A stretch of 64,000 nucleotides of DNA. Source: Aegilops tauschii subsp. strangulata. Its lineage: Eukaryota > Streptophyta > Magnoliopsida > Poales > Poaceae. Shown in pieces: positions 20,348 to 31,597 of the stretch. The position numbers and the translations under genes are program-made. The DNA lies in NCBI RefSeq assembly GCF_002575655.3, contig NC_053040.3, positions 457,670,780 to 457,734,779 on the forward strand. Reading direction: 5' to 3'. The notes under the pieces are model-generated. The model searched no databases. It had not been told where the DNA came from and saw only the letters and a program-made list of their open reading frames with translations. Position 1 is the stretch's first letter. The number at the start of each line of letters is the position of its first letter.

Positions 20348-23300
20348 ATGGGTTCGTCCAAGGCTGCACCGTCCTCCACAACTTCTGGTTTCTGGCGAAC
20401 AACAAGAAGATCGTCGGAAAAACAGAAGGAGGACACAACACTGCCAGCAGAAAGAGGTACTCCTCTTCCCTTGTTCGTGCAAATCTTACGTCTCCGCTCA
20501 CACCGTATTCATCCCACGAAAGAAACTAGTTGAGCGCTTCTTACTGCATCTTCTTCGTGATACTAAATGCACAAGGTTTCCTCCCTTTTACTATTTCACC
20601 TTTGCTAGAGGTCAGTAGCCCGCCTGGATTTCAATTCAGGGTCAGTCGAACCACAATTAAAAGAAGCAGCACCCGCTTAGGCGCGCGGAGCACCTAGTCT
20701 GCCTATTCCCCGGGGAAGCAGCGCATCGGTGTCTATCATAGGGGTGTGGGGCGCAGGAGCTTCTTGCGCCCGATCTGGAGGTCGGCGGGGCTTGAATGGA
20801 TGTCCGGGGGGCGGTGCCAAGCACGGCGGTGCGGTGAGGTCGAGGGGAGGGCGCAGGCAGGGGAGGAATACTGGGCCGGTGGTCGCTGGCGTTTCGAGGA
20901 AGATTGTCAACACTGACTGGCTGGAGGTAGATGAAGGTGATCTGCCCGTTCTTTGTACATCGGACGGTGCAGAAAAAATGGACTGACCTATTTGCTTTCA
21001 GTCGACTGTTATTTTCATAGAATCCTGTAGTAATTTAGTGTGCCATGCATGTTGTAGAGCTATCATATGTCTCCCGTCATTTATTTCTCACCGACCTGCT
21101 ATCTGCTACCTTTACACTGTACTAATTGTGCACACACTTCACCCATACTCACACTATTGTTTTTTATGCATGGGTATTTCACACTCTGACACAGTGTTGA
21201 TGAATGCAGAAAAGAAAAGACAGAAGTCGCTCCAGTGTAATTCGAAGATAAGCACTAAGCGTTTCAGCGCTCTAATGGGTGTAGTGTCAGCAGTTGGAGA
21301 CAGTAAACGTAGCTCTGCAGTTGATGATCTCAATTGCCACACACAACCATCCCAGGTGCTTGCTTTAACTTCGCGCTGTCAAATGTGGTTGCATGTTGCA
21401 TATGGTGTCTAGCTTGTATTGCTTCCAATTTGGTTAAATTGCATCTGCTTACTTTACACATTATACCTTTGATAGTGACATGCCTTCCTGTTTTTGATAC
21501 ATACTACACATGTCTATTAACCATGTTCGTACATCAAACTAATGCTCTTTTGTATCCCTCGTCAATCACTTATGATGAGACAGTCACCCGATTGGGTTAC
21601 TGTGAGACGCCCTACTAGTTTAAAGAGTGCAGTGTCATCCTCCCCACATGATTCTCAAGAAACAACAAGGCTAAATGAAGATAGTCAACGTAGCTCTCTA
21701 GTTGATCACCGCAATTCCCCCACACCACCATCGCAGGTGCTTGCTCTTACTTGGCAGTGTGATATGTGGTTGCATGTTGCATATGGTGTCTACCTTGTAA
21801 TGCCTCTAATTAGGGTAAATTGCATCTGCTTAGTTAACACATTATACCTGTGAATATGACATGCCTTCCTGTTTTTGGTACATACTACGTCTTTCTATTA
21901 ACCATGTTCTTACATCAAACTACTTTTCTTCTGTATCCCTCATCAATGCTCCTAATTTGTTAAATTGCATCTCCTTAGCTTACACATTATACATGTGAAT
22001 ATGACACGCCTTCCTGTTTTTGGTACATACTACATCTGCCTATCACACCATGTTCTTAAATCAAACTACTGTTCTTGTGTATCCTGCGTCTATCGCTTGT
22101 GATGAGACAGTCACGCGCGTGGGTTAATATGAGACGCAATACTCTTATAAAGAATGCAATTTCATCCTCTCCACATGATTCTCAATAAACAGCAAGGCTA
22201 AATGAAGATATTGAACATAGCTCTGTACCTGAAGACCGCACTTCCCCTACACCACCATCACAGGTGCTTGCTCTAACTTCGCAGTGTGATATGTGGTTGC
22301 ATGTTGCATACGGTGTCTAGCTTATAATGCTTCCAATTAGGGTAAATTGCATCTGCTTAGTTTACACACTATACCTGTGAATATGACATGCCTTCCTATT
22401 TTTGGTACACACTACATCTATGTGTTAACCTTGTTCTTACATGAAACTACCTCTCTTCTGTATCCTGCATCAATCACTTACGATGAGTCACCTTTATTCG
22501 TTGCATATTGCATATTATTTCTAGCCTGTTGCCATGTATTGCTTCTAATTTGGTCAAATACATTTGTTAGGGCACCCTTTTAATTTGGCAGAGTGATATT
22601 GGTTTCATCTTTCATATGGTTTCTAGCTTGCATCGATTCTAACAAGTTCAAGCACCTTGTGCTTAGTTTACACTTTATACATCATACATGTCAATATGTC
22701 ACGCCGTCCTGTTTTTCATACATATTCCATCCTCCTATCATGCGGCTGCCTTACATGAAAGTAGTGTTCGTCAGTATCATGCATCAATGAGTTCTGAAGA
22801 GCAAATTTTATTCCTTTTTCTTGTGGGTTTGAATTGACAAGGCAAAATCAAGAAAGAGGAAGGAAAAGAGTAAGGAAGGCGATGATGGTCGTCCTCTGCA
22901 GCAACGTAAACGGAGCATCTGTACCGATTCTCCTTGTACTCATAGTGCATTACAAGGTCCAAGTCTCCGCTCCCCTACTCCACCATCCAAGGTGCTTGCT
23001 CTAACTTGGCAGTGTGATATCTGGTTGCATGTTGCATATGGTGTCTAGCTCGTATTGCTCCTAATTAGTGTAAACTGCATCTGCTTAGCTTACACATGAT
23101 ACAAGTGAATATGACACGCTTTCCTGTTTTTGGTACATACTATATCTGTCTATCAGTCCATGTTCTTACATGAAACTACTCTTCTTGTGTATCCTGCATC
23201 AGTCACTTATGATGGGACACCTTTAAGTTGGCAGTGTGATATTATTTTGCGTCTTGAATATGATTTCTAGGATGTATTGCTTCTAGTTTGATGAACGCCA

Positions 23301-26300
23301 CCTATGACGAGACAGTTTTAACTTGGCAGAGTGATATTGATTGCACCTTCCATATGGTGTCTTGCAGTGTTTCTAATTTGTTGAAGTGCCTTCTGCTTAG
23401 TTACCACATCATAGGTGTGAATATGTCAAGCCATCCATTTTTTCGTACATATTCCATCCTCGTATCATGACTTTGCCTTTCATCAGGGTAGTGTTCGTCA
23501 GTATCATGCATGAATGAGTTCTGAAGAGCGAATGATATTCCTTTTTCTTGTCGGTATGACCTCACAATGCAAAATCAATAAAGCTGAAGGAAATTGGCAA
23601 GGCATTGGATGATGGTGGTCCTTCCGAGCAACTGAAACGGAGGTTCTCTACAGATTCTACTCCGCCATCCTCCCAACAAGATTCGCAAGACAACGCAAGG
23701 CTAGACAGTCAACGTAGCTGTGTAGATGATGAGCACATCTCCCCTACTCCACCATCACAGGTGCTTGCTCTAACTTGGCACTATTATATGTGGTTGCATG
23801 TTGCGTATGATGTCTAGCTTGTATTGCTTCTAACTTTGTTGAATTGCATTTGCTTACTTTACACATAATGCCTGTGAATATGACATGTGTTCCTGTTTCT
23901 ACATCAGACTACTATTCTTGCATATCCCGCATCAGTCACTTATGATAAGACACCTTTAAGTCGCCACTGTGATATTGGTTGTGTCTTGCATATGATTTCT
24001 AGCATGTACTACTTCTAATTTGTTGAAACGCCATACAGTTTGAACTTGGCAGAGTGATATTCGTTGCATCTTTCATATGGTGTCTAGCTTGCAGTGCTTC
24101 TAATTTGTTGAAATGCCTTCTGCTTAGTTACCACATCATAGGTGTGAATATGTCACACCATCCTGTTTTTCATACATATTCCATCCTCGCATCATGTGTT
24201 TGCCTTTCATCCGAGTAGTGTTCGTCAGTATCATGCATGAATGAGTTCTGAAGAGCGAATTTTATTCCTTTTTCTTATCGGTTTGACTTCACAGTGCAAA
24301 ATCATTACAGCTGAAGGAAATTAGTCCGGCAGTGGATGATGGTGGTCCTTCGGAGCAACTCAAACAGGGGTCTCTACAGATTCTACTCCGCCATCCTCCC
24401 AACAAGATTCGCAAGACAACACAAGGCTCGACAGTCAACGTAGTTGTGTAGATGATGAGCACATCTCCCCTAGTCCACCATCACAGGTGCTTGCTCTAAC
24501 TTGACACTATTATATGTGGTTGCATGTTGCGTATCATGTCTAGCTTGTATTGCTTCTAACTTGAATTGCATCTGCTTACTTTACACATAATGCCTGTGAA
24601 TATGACACGTGTTCCTGTTTCTAGAACATACGTGTACATGATGAGCACATCTCCCCTACTCCACCATCATAGGTGCTTGCTCTTACTTGGAGCTGTTATA
24701 CGTGGTTGCGTTTTCCGTATGATGTCTAGCTTGTATTGCTTCTGATTATGTTGAATTGCATCTGCGTAGCTTACAACTTATACCTGCAACGACCACTTAC
24801 CCATAAGACACATTTAACTTGGGACTGTGATGTAGGTTGCATCTTGCATTGTCTTCTAGCTTGTACTGCTTCTAATTTCTTGAAATGGCACTTACGACGA
24901 GACACTTTTTACCTGATAGAGTGATATTGGTTGCATGTTCATATGGTGCGTAGCTTTCATTTCTTCTAATTTTGTTGAAATGCCTTCCGCTTACTGTTTT
25001 TTCATACATATTCCATCCTCCTATCGTACGTGTGAATATGAAATGCTGTCTTTTTTTGTATATATTCCATCCTCCTATCCCGCGCTTGCCTTACATCAAA
25101 GTAGTGTTCGTCTATATCATGCATCAACCAGTTATGCAGAGCTAATTTATTCATCTTCTTGTGGTTTTGACTTCATAAGGCAATATCAGAAAATAGGAAG
25201 GAAAAGAGTAAGTTAGGGGATGTTGGTGGTCCTCCGGACCGACGCAAACAGAGACTCTCTAGATTTGCCACTGCTACTGCTAATGAAGTTGAAGTCCCAA
25301 GTCTACATCATGAGTTCATCTCCCATACTCCACCATCGTAGGTGCTTGCTCTAAGTTGACAGTGTGATAATTGGTTTCATGTTGCATATGTTGTCTAGCG
25401 TGTATTTCTTCTATTTTGATTAAGTTGCACGTGCTGAGTTCATACGTTATACATGTGCATATGACATGCCTTTCTGTGTCTAGAATACACTGCATCTATC
25501 TATCATACCATGTTCTTACATCAAAGTACTGTTGTTGTGTATCCCGCATCAGTCACTCATGATTGGACGCTTTTAACATGGCAGTTTGATAGTGGTTGCA
25601 TCTTGCATTGATTTCTACGTTGTACTACTTCTAATTTTTCGAATTGCCACTTATGACAAGACACTTTTAACTTGGCAGAGTAATATTGGTTGCATCTTTC
25701 ATATGGTGTCTAGCTTGCATTACTTCTATTTTCTTGAAAATCCTTCTGCTTAGTTTGCACATCGTAGCTGTGAATATGTCATGCCGTCCTGTTTTTCTTA
25801 CATATTCCATCCTCATACGGTTGTCTTACATCAAAGTATTGCTTGTCTGTATCATGCATCAATGAGTTCTGAAGAGTGATTTTATTCTTTTGTGTTGTGG
25901 GTACAGCTTGACATGGCAAAGTCAAAAAAGAGCAAGGACAATAATATATTAGGGAGTGCTGTTACTCGTCAGGTGAAACGGAATAGGTTCGGCCATCGAG
26001 ATTCTGCTGGTACTTATAGTGCAGTAGAAGGTCCAAGTCCACCGGCTAAATCTACAAACACAGTATCACCTGCTCCACCAGCTGCAGCATCCGCTTCAAT
26101 TGTACCAGCATCTCAACCAGTTACTCGTTCGTTTGCTCCGGAACTGGCCAGTTCCCAAGCTGCCTTCACACCTAACACTACTTCCGAAGCACTGCTGACA
26201 CAACAGGACTTGGCAAGATCAGATGAACCTCATGAGCATCAACACCAAGACGGTACCTGACCGAGTGAAGTTGCAGTTGCATGCTCCTTTATATGTACTC

Positions 26301-28301
26301 TCACAGTTTGATGTACACTAACACTATCCATATTCGTTGTTGAACTAGCACCACGGCGCAAGCGGAAACAGACATCAGGGATAATGCTTGACAGATTAAC
26401 AAAATCTAAAGGAGGAAGAATGGAGATCCATTTTGAGGCAGGTTTAAAAAGGCCACGTGATGTTACAGAGTCAGCCAAGTTAGTATCAGAGGCAGCCGTT
26501 GCCGTTAGGTGTCATGCACGTATCCTCCCAACGTGGATCCAGTACAGGAATGAGAAAGACAATACCCAGTTTAACACCTTCCTTGACCATTTATCCGTAA
26601 GTAATGTTATTCATCGCAATTAGTAATATTGTCTTGCTCTGTCCCATACTTTCTAGCTTCCTCCTAATAAGACTCACATTCTTTTTTCAACAGATGAGGT
26701 TCAAGTTGGATCCGAAAGATGATGCAACTAAACAAGCATGCACTCATGTTTTTCAGTCTGCTCTGCGACAGTATCGGTACCACCTTAGAAAATCTCACTT
26801 TGAAGGCAAGGCTAACAATGAAATCGCCCAAACATCTCCAGTGGAATATATTACAGATGAAGACTGGACAGCCCTCGTTAAACACTGGTCTGATCCAAAG
26901 TATCAGGTAGGCTATATGTATTTGATCAGACCACATATTGAAGTTGTATTTATGTATGTGCCTTACAAGTGTATCTTCTTCTAGGCTAACTGTTTGAAGA
27001 ACAAAACCAACCGTTCTAAAGTGAAATTCCAACAGACAACAGGATCTCGTAGCTATATTGCACACTGCGAGGCTCTTGTAAATAGCTGCTACTTCCTTCT
27101 TTTTTTGTGCCATATTATCGTATCTATATTGACTTGTTCCAAATACAGAGGAAAGCCCGTGCGGACCAAAAAGAACCTGAACCGAATGCAGTGCAAATCT
27201 TCAAGGATTGCCACACCAGCAAGATGAAGGGCATGAGCACACCAGTTCAAGCCGCTGTTGTAAGTCCTTACTCCTCCTGCCTTGAACTGATTGGTAATGT
27301 GATGTGTTCATTTAACTACTTGGTTTGCAGCCAATGTTAGTTACTCTGTTCACTTTTATTCACAGTTGTCTTAACGTATCATTTCACCTTACATGGTTTA
27401 AAAGAGATGAAGGATATTCTTTTGGTCTTGATCTGTAATCTAGTTGTTATGTTCACGTGCGCACACAATGATAAAATAGCCTATTTGTTTTATATCTGTT
27501 TGCCCATGATATGAATGATGTCATACTATGTTCATCCTACTGTAAACCATGTCTCTTTATCCTTAGATGTCAACGAATGTGAGGAAATAGACAATACAGT
27601 AGGCATGCTACATGGACATATGTTTCGAAAGTGATTTTATTATGTAGTTGGCACTACAATAAATCCTAATGTATTACAGTAGTTCACCAAAATAAGTTAT
27701 GTATAAACGTTTAACCTACTTTGTTTGTTTTTGTCTCATTCATAACTTATCTGGTACACTAATCTACAAGTTCAAACTTTCAGAAAGCTATGGAACAAAT
27801 GATTGAACAGCCACAACCACCTGAAGGTGACGAGGCTACTACAGGCACAATGTCACCTCTTGCTGCAGCGCGTCAGTATCTCTCCACTAACAGTGAAAAA
27901 GCACCTTCCTGCGTAATTCTGGGTTGGTTGTCAAGGTAACCTCGTCCAAATTGCCTACTGAACATAATCTTCCTGCTAGACAGAGTGATATATCTGCGCT
28001 CCAGACACAAGTCCAATCCCTAATGGACGTTGTTTTGGAAACAAGAATAGTGGTTGAGAAATGTCGTCAAGATATGAATGGTTTTGAAACGAGACTATCA
28101 GACATTCGCTTCGTTGTTCAAGAGCAATGGCGGAAAAAGGTGGAGATCGTGCTGCTCCATCAGATTCTACAGCCTGAAACATTAGCACTCAGGTCAAATG
28201 ATCTATACTTCTATACATCTGATGGTGCTTTTATCTGGAAGGACTGTAAACTTTATGCCAACAGGCCTTTTGTTGTATGGTTGGAATTTATTTTGTTGTG
28301 A
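20348..28301 (+). CDS. TNPA-like Transposase_24 protein of a CACTA (En/Spm) element, spliced
   Basis: The recognisable core, in the exons at 26349-27259, matches the plant Ptta/En/Spm Transposase_24 family: GGRMEIHFEAGLKRP, DEDWTALVKHWSDPKYQ, and NKTNRSKVKFQQTTGSRSY. In En/Spm the equivalent protein binds subterminal repeats and assists excision. My exon model is 20348-20456, 21210-21355, amplified modules, 25907-26252, 26349-26596, 26694-26906, 26985-27077, 27149-27259, 27784-27912, 28005-28301. All introns are GT-AG and every junction I checked keeps phase. Exon 1 ends in phase 1 and exon 2 starts to match, and the same holds at 26252/26349. The last exon begins with a coiled-coil-like stretch. 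An alternative last splice (27935/27980) leaves a 44-nt intron, too short for plants. Which modules are used is unknown. The partner transposase TNPD is not in the window. Confidence 0.65.
22429..24618 (+). repeat. Segmental duplication, copy B (2.2 kb)
   Basis: This copy is collinear with 16470-18652, with small indels that move the offset from 5959 to 5972 bp. It carries modules with donors at 22992, 23761 and 24487 and lies inside the gene model, downstream of exon 2. Confidence 0.9.
27260..27783 (+). other. Long intron of the Transposase_24 gene
   Basis: GT at 27260 (GTAAGTCC) and a pyrimidine-rich acceptor ending CAG at 27783 bound 524 bases of AT-rich sequence with no coding character. 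Flanking exons are both phase 0. Confidence 0.7.
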
Positions 28302-28379
28302 TACAACATTTATGATGCTGCCTCAGGCTGCAGTAATTACGACGCTATTTTTGTATAGTGTAGGTTTATCTTAGTAATG

Positions 28380-29160
28380 TATTCGGCCGAAAGCTTCGTA
28401 GGAGCCCAACATGCCAACATTCGTCGGGCCCATTCCAATTGGGCTAAAAATGATTACGGGCCGAAATTGGCATGTAGCCCACTAAAAATATCTGGGCCTA
28501 AATCATTTTTTTCAGCATAAGCTTTCATATTTTTCTGGTAGGCCTGTGCCCATAGTGGGCCTTTAACAGGCCTAAACATAATTTGGGCCCTCAGTAAAAA
28601 TAGGCCGTTTACAGGTGTAAATATCTCGAGTTCATAAAAAACATGGGCCTTTAATAGACCGAAAGTGAGATTGGGCCCATTTACGATGCGGATCTTTGAC
28701 AGGCCGAAATTCGAACGGGCCGTAAATGTGCCGACCTAATACACGGGCCTTTAACAGGCTGGAACTTCGGTCGGGCTAGATTATCGTCATTTTTATATGG
28801 GCCGTTAATGGGCCCGATATGACGTTGGGCCACATATGGCCCATGGTTTACGTACGGCGTTAACAGGCCGAAAATGACAACAGGCCGAAAGTGGCCCAAA
28901 GCTGTAGTGGGCCTCTAACAGGCCGAATGTCAGACATGGCTGAATATGACCCAAATCCTTCACGGTCGTTTATGGGCAGAAAGTTTTGATGGCCTGTAAA
29001 TGGGCCCAAATGAAGCCGGACCTTTAACAGGCCGGAAATACACCGGGCCGTAATTCGGCCCAATTACTTAGCGGACTGTTAACGGGCCAGAAGTGACCAT
29101 GGGCCGAGTTGATGACAAGTTTAGGACAGGCCATTGACGGGCCGATTTGACAGAGAATGT
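28380..29160 (+). repeat. CACTA subterminal region, degenerate GGCC-type repeats
   Basis: Phrases such as GGGCCTTTAACAGGCC, GGGCCxxxAATxGGCC and CAGGCCGAAA recur every 40-65 bp in mixed orientation. Clustered short repeats inside the termini are the binding sites for TNPA-like proteins in En/Spm-type elements. Confidence 0.75.
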
Positions 29161-29405
29161 TGGGCCTTTAGCTGGGCCGGCCCATTATGGTCTGCAGAAT
29201 CTTGTGGGCCTTTAGCTCGGCCGACCCATTGTGGTCCGCAAAATCTTGTGGGCCTTTAGCTGGGCCGGCCCATTATGGTCTGCAAAATTATGTGGGCCTT
29301 TAGCTGGGCCGGCCCATTATGGTCTGCTAAATTTTGTGGGCCTTTAGCTGGGCCGGCCCATTATGGTCCGCTAAATCTTATGGGCCTTCGGTTGGGCCGG
29401 TCCAC
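29161..29405 (+). repeat. 44-bp tandem repeat in the CACTA subterminal region
   Basis: TGGGCCTTTAGCTGGGCCGG recurs at exactly 44-bp steps (29161, 29205, 29249, 29293, 29337, 29381), with CCCATTATGGTC downstream in most copies. GGGCCGGCCC is itself palindromic. Confidence 0.93.
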
Positions 29406-29639
29406 GTGTCAACATATCATAGGCCCATCTCGACCGTTGGATGAGTGACACCTGTGCCAACGCGGAGCTCACGCGTGGATCCGTCAGCCAATGAGAATTT
29501 TACACGTGGAAAATCGGCATTGGTCGTGGCTATTAACGGGTTATCGGATCCAATATCTGACCCGATAGCTTAACGGCGTTCCGTTACGGTGGATGCCACG
29601 TGTCCGTCACCCTTGACGAAAGCACTTCTGTGACGCGCG

Positions 29640-29828
29640 ATTTATCGTCATGGAAGTGGACACTTCCGTGATGATAATTTTGGCAATGTCATGGAACACT
29701 TCTACGACAGCACATGTATGCCTATCTTGATTCTGTCATAAATTTGTCATGGATGTACATGCATGACAGAAAACGCGACCTACTGTGACAAACATGTATC
29801 ATCACGGAAGTGTATTTTTTTTGTAGTG
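29640..29828 (+). mobile_element. Right terminus of the CACTA element
   Basis: The element ends TTTTTTTTGTAGTG (to 29828), which reads CACTACAAAAAAAA on the minus strand, the CACTA terminal signature. TAA at 29829-29831 would be the 3-bp target duplication. Within the end, CACTTCCGTGATGATA (29669) and TATCATCACGGAAGTG (near 29796) form a subterminal inverted pair. The left terminus is not found in the window. Confidence 0.82.
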
Positions 29829-30503
29829 TAAGATCCAACTATAATAGCAAAGCTCGCGATACATCAAGATCGTGCCGAATCAAGAACACTAGAGAGAGAG
29901 ATCAAACACATAGCTACTGGTACATACCCTCAGCCCCGAGAGTGAACTACTCCCTCCTCGTCATGGAGAGCGCCGGGATGATGAAGATGGCCACCGGAGG
30001 GGGATTCCCCCATCCGGCAGGGTGCCGGAACAGGGTCCTGATTGGTTTTTGGTGGATACACAGGCTTGCGGCGGCGGAACTCCTGGTCTAGGTTATGTTC
30101 TGGGGGTTTGTGTATATATAAGAGTTTTGGGCGTCGGGGACAAGTCAGAGGGGGTCTCCGAGGCGGGCACGAGGTAGGGGGGCACGCCCGGGGGGGGGGG
30201 GGGGGGTGCGCCCCCACCCTCGTGGGCAGCCCAGGACTCTTTTGGCCCAACTCTTTTACTCCGGGGCTTCTTTTGGTCCATAAAAATCATCAAAAATTGG
30301 CACATCAATTGGACTCCGTTTGGTATTCCTTTTTTGTAAAACTCAAGAAGAAGGAAAAAACAGAAACTGGCACTGGGCTCTAGGTTAATAGGTTAGTCCC
30401 AAAAATCATATAAAATAGCATATAAATGCATATACAACATCCAAGATTGATAATATAATAGCATGGAACAATCAAAAATTATAGACACGTTGGAGACGTA
30501 TCA
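29829..30503 (-). mobile_element. LTR fragment, reverse orientation, interrupted by the CACTA insertion
   Basis: On the minus strand the sequence starts TGATACGTCTCCAACG at 30503 and runs through a promoter-like CTTATATATACAC (near 30115) to GTTGGATCTTA, where the CACTA end begins. I recognise this as a common Triticeae LTR but do not name the family. The remaining LTR should lie beyond the left end of the CACTA element. A 17-base G run is at 30190-30206. A 106-codon minus-strand frame here (30250-29930) is not a gene. Confidence 0.7.
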
Positions 30504-31583
30504 AGGAGACACCACTCTTCAAAAGGTAATAGATGGTGTGTAGATGATGAACTCCTTGCTCTTGTGCTTCAAATGATAGTCCCCAACACTCAACTCTCTC
30601 TCACAGATTTGGATATGGTGGAAAGAAGATTTGAGTGGAAAGCAACTTAGGGAAGGCTAGAGATCAAGATTCTTGTGGTTGGATTGGAATGTCTTGATCT
30701 CAACACATGAGTAGGTGGTTCTCTCTCAGAAAATAGGTTGGGGAAGTTTAGGCATGTTTTGATGGCTCTCTCACAAATGGAGAAGGGGGTGGAGGGGTAT
30801 ATATAGCCTCCACACAAAATCCAACCGTTACACACATTTGACCCAACTCGGTCAGACCGAATAGAAGAACTCGGTGAGACCGATTTAGTTCAAAATGTGA
30901 ACATTAGGAATCTCGGTGGGACCTACGGGAACAACACGGTGGGACTGATGTGCTAGGGCTAGGGCAAAACCTCATATCGGTGAGACCGATTGCATGAACT
31001 CGGTGAGACCGATTTCAGCAAAGAGCAAACAGAGAGTTGGTCAAGCAAACTCGGTGGGACCGATTGCACATTTCGGTGAGACCGAAATAATTACAACAGG
31101 CAATAGAAAGTTTGCAAGGCCATCTCGGTGAGACAGAGATCTATATCGGTGTGACCGAATTGTCTAGGGTTTCTGCCGGTGGCTATGTCAACTGAACTCG
31201 GTGGCGCCGGATAGATCATTTCGGTGGGGCCGAGTTTGACTTTGAGTTTTCGACAAATGTGTAAATGAGAAAGTGATTGAGGGTTTTGGAGCAATATCAC
31301 TAAGCACTTTGAGCAAGTAGATAATTAAGCAACACCCCATCCCCTTTTAATAGTATTGGCTTTCCTATGGAGTCAATGTGATCTTGGATCACTAAAATGA
31401 AAATGAAGAGTCTTGAGCTTTTGCCAATCTTTGTCCTTAGCATTTTGAAGGGGTTCCACATCCTCTTGTCCTTGCCATGCCATTGTTGAACTGATCTGAA
31501 ATACACTAGGTAAAGGTATTAGTCCAACAAGAGATATGTTGACATAAATTACCAAAATCACCCAGGGAGCACTTGTGCTTTCA
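30504..31583 (-). repeat. 3' LTR of a Copia-like retrotransposon, reverse orientation, truncated
   Basis: Minus-strand reading starts TGAAAGCACAAGTGC at 31583, directly after a polypurine tract, and continues to the nested insertion at 30503. A TATATATA at 30798-30805 fits an LTR promoter pointing left. The LTR carries about 12 copies of a small palindromic motif (TCGGTGAGACCGA and variants) between 30850 and 31235. Assignment to Copia rests on the purine-tract/LTR-start wording common in Triticeae and is tentative. Confidence 0.6.
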
Positions 31584-31584
31584 A

Positions 31585-31597
31585 TCTCCCCCTTTTT
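31585..31597 (-). promoter_or_regulatory. Polypurine tract of the reverse Copia-like element
   Basis: On the minus strand the tract reads AAAAAGGGGGAGA and abuts the LTR start. A second purine tract (CAAAGGGGGAGGAGAG on the minus strand) is near 32300. Confidence 0.65.

Larger units (their letters stand above)
16855..25345 (+). repeat. Array of duplicated exon-intron modules of the CACTA gene
   Basis: Eleven copies of the same exon end and donor, CCACCATCxCAG followed by GTGCTTGCT, start their introns at 17020, 17789, 18516, 21356, 21737, 22264, 22992, 23761, 24487, 24673 and 25342. Upstream of several, an exon of roughly 150 nt encodes a basic then Ser/Pro/Gln-rich segment (DGGPSEQLKRR, then TPPSQ). 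Downstream, intron sequence repeats phrases such as TGGTTGCATGTTGCATATGG and GCATCTGCTTAG. Exons end in phase 0 and appear to start in phase 0, so copies can be added without shifting the frame. Some have decayed (stop TAA at 22186). Confidence 0.85.

Noticed and set aside
19786..20436. 216-codon minus-strand frame
   Set aside because: Antisense to a C-rich leader-like region and to exon 1 of the CACTA gene. Gly/Arg/Ser composition only.
29930..30383. Pro- or Gly-rich frames in the reverse LTR
   Set aside because: They cross the 17-base G run and lie within a recognisable LTR.
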